NCBI GenBank assembly: GCA_965221215.1
Contig: OZ244872.1
Location: 1,612,001-1,676,000 of the forward strand
DNA from: Aldehydirespirator sp965221215
Lineage (GTDB): Bacteria; Actinomycetota; Acidimicrobiia; Acidimicrobiales; Aldehydirespiratoraceae
Length of the DNA: 64,000 nucleotides
Reading direction: 5' to 3'
The notes under the pieces were generated by a model. The model ran no database searches, was not told the origin of the DNA, and was given only the letters and a program-made list of their open reading frames with translations. Shown here in pieces: positions 28,094 to 38,300 of this stretch. The translations under genes and the position numbers were made by a program. The first letter of the stretch is position 1, and each line of letters begins with the position of its first letter.

Positions 28094-28515
28094 GCCACCC
28101 GGCGCCCACCCGGCGAGACCATCTGCGCTTCTGCGAGATCGAGGGCTGGAGCGTGGTGCGGGCCGGCACCGGAAGGCGCTCCACCCACCACGAGACCTAC
28201 GAGATCGAGCTTCTCGACGGCCGCATCCTGCGAACCCGGATATCGCGGCCACCGGACCGCACCGGCTACGGCGCCGCCCTCTGGTCGCACATCCTGCGCG
28301 ACCAGCTCCAGGTCAGCCCCGAGGAGTTCTGGCACTGCCTGCGAACGAACGAGCCGCCCGCTCGAAGCACGGCGCCGACACCGCACGACGCCATCCCGAC
28401 CGACCTGGCCTATCTGCTCAAGACCCGGCTGGGCCTGACCGACCAACAACTCGCGGCAATGAGCAGGCAGACAGCCATCGAGCGGGCCCAACAATACTGG
28501 ACAACCGGCAAATAG
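28090..28515 (+). CDS. Putative toxin partner (annotated elsewhere as cytotoxic translational repressor type)
   Basis: A 141-residue protein that resembles small actinobacterial proteins usually found after a Phd/YefM-like antitoxin. Visible blocks are RRDHLRFCEIEGWSVVR, THHETYEIELLDGRILRTRI and ALWSHILRDQLQVSPEEFWHCL. It starts with GTG overlapping the antitoxin stop. I infer a toxin role from the pairing; no catalytic residues can be assigned and the mechanism is unknown. Confidence 0.55.
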   Translation: MSHPAPTRRDHLRFCEIEGWSVVRAGTGRRSTHHETYEIELLDGRILRTRISRPPDRTGYGAALWSHILRDQLQVSPEEFWHCLRTNEPPARSTAPTPHDAIPTDLAYLLKTRLGLTDQQLAAMSRQTAIERAQQYWTTGK

Positions 28516-28541
28516 CAGCCCCCGTGTCCGAACACTGTTGT

Positions 28542-28587
28542 GCTGTAGTGCCAATCACTGCCGCGCTGTAGTGCCAATCACTGCCGC
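28542..28587. repeat. Perfect 23-bp tandem duplication
   Basis: The unit gctgtagtgccaatcactgc (plus cgc) is repeated head to tail at 28542-28564 and 28565-28587, directly upstream of the promoter of the 8-oxoguanine deaminase gene. It might carry two copies of a regulator site. Confidence 0.9.
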
Positions 28588-28607
28588 GTTGACCTGCCCA
28601 GGGCCGC

Positions 28608-28613
28608 TACCTT
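28608..28613 (+). promoter_or_regulatory. -10 box for a leaderless transcript
   Basis: TACCTT followed by 6 bases and the ATG of the 8-oxoguanine deaminase gene. Confidence 0.5.
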
Positions 28614-28619
28614 GATGCG

Positions 28620-30020
28620 ATGCCTGTGACGGAGCCATCGCCTGCGGCCGGCGGGGCTGCCGACCTTTGTGTGCGGGGGGCGGAACTGATTGTGACCATG
28701 GACTCGCAGCGGCGCGAGATTGCTGGCGGATGGGTAGCCATCACCGACGGCTTCGTCACTGGCGTCGGCGAGCCGGGCACCGAACCACCGGCGGAGCGCA
28801 GCATCGACGCAAGCGGCTGCCTGGTGACGCCGGGCCTCGTCAACACCCACCACCACATCTACCAGAACCTCACCCGGGCCTTCATGCCCGCGCTGGGCGG
28901 GAGCCTGTTCCATTGGCTTCGCACCCTGTACCCGGTGTGGAGCCGCCTCGACGAGGAGGCCGCCTACGTGTCGGCCTGGATCGGCCTGGCCGAGCTCGCC
29001 CTCGGCGGATGCACCACCAGCACCGACCACCTGTACGTGCATCCCCGCGGCGGCGGCGACCTGATCACCGCCGAGATCACCGCGGCACGCGAGCTCGGGC
29101 TCCGCTTCCACCCCACCCGCGGATCGATGAGCCTCTCCGAGAAGGACGGGGGCCTGCCGCCGGACTCGGTGGTGCAAGACGACGACGAGATCCTCTCCGA
29201 CAGCGAGCGCCTCGTCGGCCTGCACCACGACCCGTCGCCGGGAGCGATGGTGCGGATCGCGCTGGCGCCGTGCTCGCCGTTCTCGGTGACGCCGCAACTG
29301 CTGGGCCGCACCGCCGAGCTGGCCGAGCGCCTCGATGTGCGGCTGCACACCCATCTGGCCGAGGACCCCGACGAGGACACCTTCTGTGAGGCGACCTTCG
29401 GGTGCCGCCCGATCGAGCACTTCGAGAGCGTGGGATGGGGAACCGACCGCTCGTGGGTGGCGCACTGCGTGCACCCGAACGCCGACGAGGTCAAGTTGCT
29501 GGCCCGGTGGGGCACCGGCGTGGCCCACTGTCCGAGCTCGAATCAGGTGCTCGGCGCCGGCATGGCCCCGATCCGCGAGATGCGCGACGCCGGCGTGTCG
29601 GTCGGTCTGGGCTGCGACGGCTCGGCGTCCGCCGACTGCGCCTCGCTGTGGGTTGAGATGCGCGCCGCGCTGCTGCTGGCGAGGCTGCGCGGCGGCCCGC
29701 CTGCGATGGCCGCACGCGAGGCGCTGGAGATGGCGACCCTCGGCGGCGCGGCCTGCCTCGGCCGCGACGACATCGGCGCGCTGGAGCCCGGACGCGCCGG
29801 CGACCTGGTGGTGTGGCCGATGGAGGGAGTGCAGTTCGCGGGGGCGCTGTCGGATCCGGTGGAGGCGCTGCTGCGCTGCGGCCCGGTGTCGGCCCGCCAC
29901 ACGGTGGTGGCCGGCAAACCGCTGGTGCAGGACGGCGAGCTGACCGCGAGCGGGGTCACCGAGATGCTCGACCGCCATCGCGCCATCGCCGCCGACTGGC
30001 TGCAGGCGGCAACCGGCTGA
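28620..30020 (+). CDS. 8-oxoguanine deaminase
   Basis: A 466-residue amidohydrolase. The metal site is in GLVNTHHHIYQNLTRA (H77-H79), then the segments LFHWLRTLYPVWSRL and LALGGCTTSTDHLYV. Further ligands and catalytic residues are HTHLAED, WVAHCVH and GLGCDGSASAD. These match the bacterial 8-oxoguanine deaminase group (8-oxoguanine to urate and ammonia, with isocytosine as a possible second substrate). Length fits the family. It stands alone on the plus strand, downstream of the toxin-antitoxin-like pair; its purine role fits the nearby nucleoside importer and adenosine-deaminase-like enzyme. Confidence 0.85.
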   Translation: MPVTEPSPAAGGAADLCVRGAELIVTMDSQRREIAGGWVAITDGFVTGVGEPGTEPPAERSIDASGCLVTPGLVNTHHHIYQNLTRAFMPALGGSLFHWLRTLYPVWSRLDEEAAYVSAWIGLAELALGGCTTSTDHLYVHPRGGGDLITAEITAARELGLRFHPTRGSMSLSEKDGGLPPDSVVQDDDEILSDSERLVGLHHDPSPGAMVRIALAPCSPFSVTPQLLGRTAELAERLDVRLHTHLAEDPDEDTFCEATFGCRPIEHFESVGWGTDRSWVAHCVHPNADEVKLLARWGTGVAHCPSSNQVLGAGMAPIREMRDAGVSVGLGCDGSASADCASLWVEMRAALLLARLRGGPPAMAAREALEMATLGGAACLGRDDIGALEPGRAGDLVVWPMEGVQFAGALSDPVEALLRCGPVSARHTVVAGKPLVQDGELTASGVTEMLDRHRAIAADWLQAATG

Positions 30021-30275
30021 CACGCACCGAGTGCCCGCCACGAGCGCACCGACCGCGAGGCGGAGCGGCCTGGAGATTCGCCCGCATGAACCGGGCTTGC
30101 GCCTACCCGCTCGACCCCTGCGGATCGGCCTCAACTCGCGGCGCATCATGCAGGATGAGGTCTGGAGCCTCTATCCTGATCGAATGGCCAACAGTCAGCG
30201 TCATTGTTCGCGCCCTCGTTCGCGTGCTGTGCTGAGGCCCGACCCGACCGCGAATTGCATGAGAGGATTCCGACC

Positions 30276-33200
30276 ATGATGATCCGAACTGCTACTGCGC
30301 CCCCCCCCCCCAGAATGAGGGTTCTGCAGCGACGTCTGCCGCTGCTCGGGCCTGCGGTTGCGCTGGCGGTGCTGGCCGCGCTGCTAGCGGTCCCACCGAC
30401 GCCTGAGGCAGCCGCCCAGGGCAACATCACCGTCCAATTCGGCCAGGGCTTCACCGGTGACGGGACGGGAGCCGGCTACAACGCACGCGAGGGCGACGCG
30501 GTACAGGCCAAGCTGACCTTCAGCTCGGCGACCACGGCCCAGGAGACCTTCACCATCAACACCACTGCGGGCACGGCCACCGCCGGAACGGACTTCACGG
30601 CCGGCCCTCACACCTGCGATGTTCCCTCGGGCCGCACCTCCCATGTCTGCAACATCCCCGTCCTAGCCGACGATCAGATCGAGGACTACGAGAAGTTCAC
30701 TGTCACGCTGGCATCGCCACCGCCGGGTTTCGTGCTGGGCTCTAGGTCCACCGCGACGGTTCAGATCGTGAACGTCAGCGTCGTTCCCGACAATTGGAGC
30801 CTCAAGCCCAGCGGTGTCAACGCCGGCGAGCAGTTCCGGCTGCTGTTCAAGACCCACAACGAGCGCGACGGCAGCGCCAGCACCATTTCCACCTACGACA
30901 CGTTCGTGCGCAACCGGGTCAGCGGCGCGAGCACCGGCCACGCCGACATCCGCCAGTATTCGTCGACGTTCCGGGTGGTGGGCTCGACGCCGACGGTTGG
31001 CGCGGCGTGGCATACCGCCACGGGCATCATGGTGAGCAGCGAGCCCAGCCACACGCCGTTCAGCCATCGCATCTACTGGCTGAACGGCCCCAAGATCGCC
31101 GATGACTACAACGACTTCTGGGACGGCACCTGGGACGACAACAGCCCCGGCGCCCATCGCCGGGCCAACGGCAACGCCTCCACCAACACCCGGGGGCCCA
31201 ACACCGGCACCCGGACTGGCACCACCCATGCCACCGCCGGCACCAAGAAGCCCAGCAGGGCGCTGGGCAACAGCAGCAACCAAACAAGATGGGGCGGCGG
31301 CGCCCAGAGCCAGAACCCGATCGACCAGGGCGACATTCCCACGGGCAACAACAACGTCTACATCGGCCTGTCGGGGATCTTCGAGGTGGAGGTCGAGAGC
31401 GACGAGGAGTTCGACGAGCTGTCGGCCAGCGTGAGGTTGGACAACGGCAGCGCCGGTCCTGCCCAGACCGGTGCCAACGTGGACTTCACCTTCTCGCTCG
31501 CCAAGGCGCGCAAGGCGAGTGATCTGAACGGCATCCGGACGCAGTTGGCGTGGTCGGGCGACGTGCTCAGCCCGCGCTCGGACCACCGCCCGGCGACATG
31601 GGACCGCTACAAGGTGAATCCCCTGTGGAAGCCGGACGGGAGCGCCAGGGTGCATCACCGCGGCGTCTACGTGCGTCCCTGGCTGGAGAATTCCATCCTG
31701 GTCGGCGAGCAGAGCTTCAAGCTTCGCGTCCACGTCAAGAACCGCGAAGAGGCCGGCGGCAACGTCGGCAACGGCTGGATCGCCATGCGGGTGGCGGGCG
31801 GAGCCGGATACGAGGTGAGTCCCGACGACTGGGCCTGCATGCCGGTGGGCGGCGGAACCTGTCCGTCGGCATGGCCGGGCGTGCCCGCCGCCACCGTCGC
31901 CGGATTGCAAGCCTCGGTCGTGTCGGGGCAGGACGCCCGCTTCAGCGTCACCGTGAACCCTGCGCCCGGCGCCGGGGAGACGCGGCGTGTGTATCTGCGA
32001 ACCTGGTACCGGTACCACCGCGGTGGCGGGCAGGATCAGAACCAGGCGTTTCGCCACGTCGATGTGGGCTCAACCGGCACCGCGACTTTCACGATGCCCA
32101 CACGCGTCAGCCGCGTGGGGCGCGGCCGCACCGCCAATGTGCAGGTTCAAGAGGACATCGCCTACACCAGCGACTCAGCGACCGCCTCGGTGGACGCCAC
32201 CCGGTTCAATCCGTCGTCGCAGCCGTGCTGGTACGGCCACACCCACTACCCGGCTTCGTCGCCCTATGCGGTGACGAGCGGCACGCTCCGCCTGCCGGCC
32301 ATGGGCATCACTGACTGTCTTTCGGCCGGTGAGATCGACGATCTCGACGCAGGCGCCTACCGCACCGTCTGGACCACATGCAAGGTGGACTACGGGCACA
32401 CGGACCACAGCCACGGCAGCTACAACGACAATAGGGGCGGCAGCCACGGCCACCATCGCTCCTATTCCCACACTCACAGGTTCGGCAACGGCAACTGCAC
32501 CCATCGCGCCTACTCGTCGCAGGATGACGGTCTAACCGACGCCCAGGCCGACGCAGTGCCCGAGACCGAGTTCCCCGAGAACAATCCGGTGCCCTGTGAC
32601 GCAGCAGTTGCCATCGACAAGGCGAGGGCCGCGTTCAACTGGCACACCAGTTTCGGGGCCGACGCTCCCTTGTTCTGGCGGATCCTGAACACGCTCGGCA
32701 CCGACGACCTGCCGGCGAAGCCGTCGGGGGTGACCGAGGAAACGATCTCGGCTCAGGACGTGAAGGACTTCAGCAACGGCAAGGGCTGGGCCGGCTGGGC
32801 ACCCATCGTTGAGGCGATGGAACGGTGCACTGAGCCGGCTCCCGACCCCGTGGTGCCCGACCCCGACCCCGTGGTGCCCGACCCTGACCCGGTGGTGCCG
32901 GATCCTGAGCCTGATCCCGATCCCGAGATCAGCATTGCCGCAGGCACCGCGGTGACCGAGGGCGGTGCCGCCACCTTCACGGTTTCGGCCAGTCCGCCGC
33001 CATCGTCGGCGCTGTCGGTGACCGTCACCGTGACCCAGAGCGGCGACTTCGCCGCGGCGACCGGACCACGGACGGTCACTGTCGGCACGAGCGGCAGCGC
33101 CACGGTGAGCGTGGCCACCACCAATGACAGCAGCGACGAAGCCGACGGCTCGGTGACCGCCACCGTCAACAGCGGCAGCGGCTACACGGTCTCGGCCACC

Positions 33201-33641
33201 GCCAACTCGGCATCGGTGACGGTCTCCGACGATGACGACCCATCGCCGCCTCCGCCTCCTCCTCCCCCGGTGGGTGATCCTGGGTTCTCTATCGAGGATG
33301 CTTCGGGCACAGAGGGCGAACAGGTAAGTGTCAGGGTGACCCTGTCGCACGCCTCGAATCAGCGGCTGAGGGTGTATTGGATACCCCAATTCGGCGGATC
33401 CGGCACCTGGGATTCCAGGAACCCCACCTGGGCGTTGCCGGGCAGCGACTTCGGCGCCGCGGGCGGCTGGCTGACGTTCCGACCCGGTGTGGTCGAACAG
33501 CATCTGCAGATCAACCTCCTAGAGGACTCCCTCGTGGAGCCCGCCGAGGAGTTCCAGGTGAACTTGTTGTTCGTGTCGCCCTACAGGGCCGTCCCCATCG
33601 CCGACGGCAGAGCCATCATCACCATCAACGACAACGACTAG
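30276..33641 (+). CDS. Large secreted Calx-beta-domain protein with a C12 tract at its 5' end
   Basis: About 1121 residues from the ATG at 30276 (gagagg about 9 bases upstream). Four Pro codons form an unbroken run of 12 C (30300-30311); just after it is a second in-frame ATG (30315), and then a signal peptide (LPLLGPAVALAVLAALLAV, ending near AAAQG). A Calx-beta domain follows (about 48-145, with TTAGTATAGTDFT and DYEKFTVTL). A long middle region is of unknown fold, with a His-rich stretch (HTDHSHGSYNDNRGGSHGHH, near 705-725) and several Cys. Then come a (DPVVPDP)n linker, a second Calx-beta-like domain with AGTAVTEGGAATFTV, a poly-Pro linker and a third (EDASGTEGEQVSVRVTLSHA). Calx-beta modules bind calcium in adhesins. 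No sorting motif is seen at the C-terminus. Probably an extracellular or surface protein. Confidence 0.8.
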   Translation: MMIRTATAPPPPRMRVLQRRLPLLGPAVALAVLAALLAVPPTPEAAAQGNITVQFGQGFTGDGTGAGYNAREGDAVQAKLTFSSATTAQETFTINTTAGTATAGTDFTAGPHTCDVPSGRTSHVCNIPVLADDQIEDYEKFTVTLASPPPGFVLGSRSTATVQIVNVSVVPDNWSLKPSGVNAGEQFRLLFKTHNERDGSASTISTYDTFVRNRVSGASTGHADIRQYSSTFRVVGSTPTVGAAWHTATGIMVSSEPSHTPFSHRIYWLNGPKIADDYNDFWDGTWDDNSPGAHRRANGNASTNTRGPNTGTRTGTTHATAGTKKPSRALGNSSNQTRWGGGAQSQNPIDQGDIPTGNNNVYIGLSGIFEVEVESDEEFDELSASVRLDNGSAGPAQTGANVDFTFSLAKARKASDLNGIRTQLAWSGDVLSPRSDHRPATWDRYKVNPLWKPDGSARVHHRGVYVRPWLENSILVGEQSFKLRVHVKNREEAGGNVGNGWIAMRVAGGAGYEVSPDDWACMPVGGGTCPSAWPGVPAATVAGLQASVVSGQDARFSVTVNPAPGAGETRRVYLRTWYRYHRGGGQDQNQAFRHVDVGSTGTATFTMPTRVSRVGRGRTANVQVQEDIAYTSDSATASVDATRFNPSSQPCWYGHTHYPASSPYAVTSGTLRLPAMGITDCLSAGEIDDLDAGAYRTVWTTCKVDYGHTDHSHGSYNDNRGGSHGHHRSYSHTHRFGNGNCTHRAYSSQDDGLTDAQADAVPETEFPENNPVPCDAAVAIDKARAAFNWHTSFGADAPLFWRILNTLGTDDLPAKPSGVTEETISAQDVKDFSNGKGWAGWAPIVEAMERCTEPAPDPVVPDPDPVVPDPDPVVPDPEPDPDPEISIAAGTAVTEGGAATFTVSASPPPSSALSVTVTVTQSGDFAAATGPRTVTVGTSGSATVSVATTNDSSDEADGSVTATVNSGSGYTVSATANSASVTVSDDDDPSPPPPPPPPVGDPGFSIEDASGTEGEQVSVRVTLSHASNQRLRVYWIPQFGGSGTWDSRNPTWALPGSDFGAAGGWLTFRPGVVEQHLQINLLEDSLVEPAEEFQVNLLFVSPYRAVPIADGRAIITINDND

Positions 33642-33747
33642 CCTCGCAAGCAGTCGCAGATTCGAAGCCACGGGCAAGCGTCAGCGGTGCCGACTGGTGC
33701 CGCGACGCCGCGCAGCCCTTCACCAGTTGGAGCGCCCTCAGCGCCCC

Positions 33748-35124
33748 TCACCAGAGGGCTTGTGCGGGCGGACCCGACTTGACGGCCTCGCGGCGCTCGA
33801 ACAGCTCCTCGGCCGCGGCCTGCGCCTCGGCGGCCACCGCGGCCACATCGACCGAGACCACCTCGCCGGCTTGCACCAGGCGGCGCCCCTGGACCCACAC
33901 GTCGCTCACGTCGTGGGCGTGGGCGGTGAACACCAGGTGGGCAACGGCGTTGAAGTGCTGGCCGTGCATCACCGGCACGAAGTGCAATCCGCCGATGTCG
34001 ACCATGGCGATGTCGGCGTCCTTGCCGGCTTCGAGGGTGCCGGTCACATCGTCGAGGCCGAGAGCGGCCGCGCCCGAGCGGGTGGCCATGTCGAGCATGT
34101 CCCAGGGGTCGGCGGCGGCCGGGTCGAGGGTGCTGACCTTGGCGAGCAGCGACGCGAACTTCATCTCGCCGAGCATGTCGAGGTTGTTGTTCTCCTTCTC
34201 GCCGTCGGTGCCGAGGCCCAGGGTCATGCCCGAGGCCCGGTAGTGGTCGATGCGGGCCGGGCCGGAGGCGATCTTCATGTTGGAGCACGGGCAGTGGGTG
34301 GCCGCAGTGCCGGTGCGGGCCATCAACTCGACCTCGCGGTCGTCGAGCCACACGCAATGGGCCACCACGGTCTGCTCGCCGAGGATCCCCCGGTTGTAGA
34401 ACTCCTCGATGGGCCTCCGCCCGAACTGGCGCAGGCTTTCCTGCACCTCCCACACCGTCTCCGAGGAGTGGGTGTGGAGGCCGGTGTCGAACTCTTCGGC
34501 CAGCGCGGCGGCGCCGCGGAACATTTGCGGCGAGCAGTAGAACATGTGCTCGAGGCCGACCCAGGCCCTCACCCGGCCCCCGGCGGCGCGGCGGTGGGTC
34601 TCCAGCAGGCGGCGGTTGGACTCGAGGGTCTCGAAGTAGTCGTAGCGGTCGGCGGTGTAGGGGGCCAGCGTGGCCCGGATGCCGATGCGCTCGGCGGCCT
34701 CGGCGGAGCCTTCCATGAACCGCCACATGTCGAGCACCGAGGTGGTGCCGCCGCGCAGGCACTCGGTGTAGGCCATGTATGAGGCCGCTTTGGCGATCTC
34801 GGGGGTGAGCGCCCGGTGGGCCGGATCGACATAGTTCTCCAGCCACTCGAACAGGGCGAGCTGCTCGGCGGTGCCCCGCAGCAGACCCGAGTGCAGGTGG
34901 GCGTTGTGCATGCCGGGGATCACCACATGGCCGGCCGCATCAACCACCGGCACCTCGCTGGCGGCGGGATGGGCCGCCACCTCTTCCACGCTGCCAACGG
35001 CGGTGATCGTGCCGTCCACCACCAGCACCGAGCCGGGATCATGGCTGACCCGACGGCCCTCCAGCGGCAACACAATGCCGCCAGCAATCAAGAATGACGT
35101 GCCGCTCTCAGTTCCGCCCAACAT
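33748..35124 (-). CDS. Amidohydrolase, TRZ/ATZ (SAH/guanine deaminase-like) family
   Basis: A 458-residue metal-dependent deaminase or hydrolase. Metal motif NAHLHSG is at about 73-79 (H75, H77), followed by ECLRGGTTSVLDMW, LHTHSSET, VAHCVWLDD and the catalytic LGLGTDGEKENNN, in the order seen in SAH/MTA deaminases and atrazine-hydrolase relatives. The start is well supported by gggagg 5 bases before the ATG. It is convergent with the Calx-beta gene. Likely substrates are purines, pterins or triazine-like rings, consistent with the local purine theme; not assignable further. Confidence 0.8.
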   Translation of the reverse strand: MLGGTESGTSFLIAGGIVLPLEGRRVSHDPGSVLVVDGTITAVGSVEEVAAHPAASEVPVVDAAGHVVIPGMHNAHLHSGLLRGTAEQLALFEWLENYVDPAHRALTPEIAKAASYMAYTECLRGGTTSVLDMWRFMEGSAEAAERIGIRATLAPYTADRYDYFETLESNRRLLETHRRAAGGRVRAWVGLEHMFYCSPQMFRGAAALAEEFDTGLHTHSSETVWEVQESLRQFGRRPIEEFYNRGILGEQTVVAHCVWLDDREVELMARTGTAATHCPCSNMKIASGPARIDHYRASGMTLGLGTDGEKENNNLDMLGEMKFASLLAKVSTLDPAAADPWDMLDMATRSGAAALGLDDVTGTLEAGKDADIAMVDIGGLHFVPVMHGQHFNAVAHLVFTAHAHDVSDVWVQGRRLVQAGEVVSVDVAAVAAEAQAAAEELFERREAVKSGPPAQALW

Positions 35125-35344
35125 GCCAACCCTCCCGGTGACAACGCCAACAAGCCCAGTCTGCTACACCCCACGACACCAACCCCACCCGGCCCGCGCT
35201 CACATCTCGGACTGCCGGCCGATAGTCCGTCTGACGTTTCACGCGTCGATACACCGCTGGAGCGGCGGCCGCTCGGAACGCGGCGGACGCTTCCGCACCC
35301 TCGATGCACTGCTGAACGGGCTGCGACGCCGACACGGCGGGCGG

Positions 35345-38300
35345 TCAGATGCCGAGGCGCCCGACCAGCGTCTCGATACGAAGACCGATAGCGGAGGAAT
35401 CCAGCCAGGCCCGCAACTCAGCACGGGCCGCAGCGTTGGTGACTGGCCTGCCCTCGGCCCGAAGCCGGCGCTGGAACCGTCCAAACCGAGCGGCCGCCTG
35501 GTAGGTGGCCTGATGGCCGGCGACCGCCAACTCCCGATGCACCGCCAACCCCGGATCGTAGGCAGGCACTGGCAGACGCCAGAGGTGCTTGTGGAGATCC
35601 CGGGCGCCGTACTGGCCCTTGGACATGTAGGGCTTGACTGCGTCGGCCAGAGTCCGCGAGTTGATGACTGCCGAGAGGAAGCATGCCTCGGCCAATCCTG
35701 AACAGTCGATCCGATACAGCGAACTGTCCACTATGGCCGAACTGGCGATGAGTGCCACGGCGGTGGGATGACCCGACTTCGAATAGAGCAGACGAGCCTC
35801 GTGTACCGGCATCTGGGACTCGAGCTTTCCGAAGTAGTCGATCTGGTCAAGGAGGCTGAGCTTGTTGTGGCCAGACTTGTGCTGCTCCCAGAGCTGCTCG
35901 ATGGTCCGCCAACGCCGGCGCGCCCGCTCGCCGACCTTGAGATAGTCGAGGGTTCCGTCCGCCTGCCGGGGCACCGAATCGTCTCCTGCTCTGATCGGGA
36001 GAACAGCCTGACAGGGCTCCATCGTCACGAACGGCGCGATCGTGTCGCCGCGGTGAACCTCAAACACATGCTCGCCCTCGACCGAGCCGACGACCTCCAA
36101 GTCGGAGACATCGAGGTCCTTCCACGGCTGCTTCTCTTGCGTGGACCGCACCGTCGATACCTGGTACACCCCGCGAGCCAGCGAGATCTCCGACGGCCAG
36201 GCCTTCACGAAAAAGAAGCGACGCGGCATGAGCGACGCCCCCTGCTTGGCCCGTTCGGCATAGGGCGACAAGTCCGGCCCCCTCGCCGCGCCAACGGTCA
36301 GTGTTCGCGTGTTCGGCCCTCCCGCCGGACCTTCCCACAGCACGACCTGATCCGACAGAGGCTCGTCGCCCTGGCTGCGGCGAGCGAACACCACCGAGCC
36401 CGGCACGGGGAAGAAGTCGTTCGGCACGATCCTCTCCAGATCCCACGGCGGCTCGCTCAGATCGGCCAGCACGGAGCCCCATCGCCCGCTGCGCCACTTG
36501 CGGTACTGGTCCTGTCCGAGCGCGGAGTGCGGCATCACCATGGCCGAACGCCCGCCCTCAGCCAGGTACAGATCGAAGCAGCGAGCGTAGAACAGCGCGG
36601 CGAGATCCTGGTGCGGCGCATACTTTCCGCCAGCCCAGATCTCATAGAGGCCCGCCGATAGCTGCCGAAGCGAGTCGCGGATGCTTGCCTCGGCCTGGCT
36701 GTAGGTGAGCCAGGGCGGATTGCCAACGATCCGATCGACCCTTCCTTCGACGGTGGTCAACCACCAGGGCCGCACCAGATTGCGGGTGTAATACGCCCAG
36801 ACGTGGTTGCGGTTGCGGGCGTGGAGTCCTCTGAGAGTGTTGAGTGTCTGCGACAGCACATCGCGGTCGCGGCCCGCGGTCACATTGAACTCGTCGAGAA
36901 CGGTCACCGGATCGAGGCCAGCGGCCACTTCCGTTGCAGCGCGGATCATCAGACGGTCGAAACGCCCGCGCTGCGCCACCAGGCGCTTCGGGAAGGCCAG
37001 TTGAAGCGTGCCCTCCCCAGAGTGCTCTGGCAGAACCTCAACATGTATGTCGGGCGCGTCGCCCAGCAGGGTTCCCGCGTCGGAGCGCAGCTGCATGCTG
37101 TCGCCGAGATACACGGGAACAGCCAGTTCACCAACGTTGGCTGCGCTCCCGATCACTTCGCGCGCCGCCAGCACCCAGGTGGCCCTGGCGAGATGTACCG
37201 CCACCGGATGTATATCGACGCCGATCACCGACCGCTGCAAGCCGGCGAGGGCGTCCTCGGGACTCATGCCCGTTCGGTCTGCGGCTGCGGTGTAGCAAAC
37301 GACCGCCGCCCTCAGGAACGTGCCGGAGCCGCAGGCCGGATCGAGCACCCGCTGCGATAGCGGCTCATCCACCACATCGCCGACCACCGCCTCGGCGAGC
37401 CAGTCGGGTGTGTAGTACTCGCCGAGGCGCTTGCGCTCCCCCGGCCCGATGACGCTCTGGTAGAGAACCCGGGCGACGTCGTAGTCGGCCGAGGCCCAGT
37501 CGAAGCGCGCCACCCAGCGAGCCAGCGAGGCAACCTCCTCGGAACCCGAGTCGAACTCGACCGGCCAGCCGAAGAAATCCGACTCCACCACGCCCGCCAC
37601 CCCCACGGAGTCAACGAACGCCGAGCCGTCGAGCAAGTGGCCGGGATTCCTTTCGGCGCGGTCCTCCAAGCTCACACCGAACGCGGCCTGCACCGCCAAC
37701 GCCACAACCGTCGACAGGTAAGTGTGGCGCACGAACAACTCGTCGAGATCAGCCTCGGCGTTCACAGCCTCCCCGAGAGCAACGGCAAGCAAGGTCTGCC
37801 ACAGTTCACGCTTGACAGCTACGGTCGGCGAGTTGCGGTTGACGCCGTAGAGGGCTTGGAGAGCAGCAATGTGGCCTCGTGCCCGCAGACTGGCACCGAA
37901 TGCCGCCGCGACAAGATCGGGCGCGGGCGCGCGCTGATGCCCGGGAAGCACCTGGGTGCGCGAGGTGATCCACTCGATCCAGTCGGATGCGCCACTGGCA
38001 TCACGCAGCATGAACGTGGACTCGGGCACTGCCTCCTCCGCAGCTTCGCCAGGCAGGCGCACAAACCAGTTTCGGCCGTCAGTGAGGACGCCTAATCGAG
38101 CCTCGGCCCCGGGCCGGGTGAGATATTCCTCGAGCTGGGCGAGATGCGTCGGATCGGGATTGGTGCCCGATCCAGCCGTGCGGCGCTTGACCTCGATGAT
38201 CAGGTCCTCAGTTCGAATGTCGTTCCGGTCGGCTTCAAGGCGGACGGCCGCACGGGAAGCAATCCCCGCTGCCACCAACAAGTCGACGATGCCGGCCACG

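Noticed and set aside
32840..32930. PD/VVPDP tandem repeat in the Calx-beta protein as a phase-variable locus
   Set aside because: The repeat is in frame and imperfect, a common flexible linker; the C12 tract is the better candidate.
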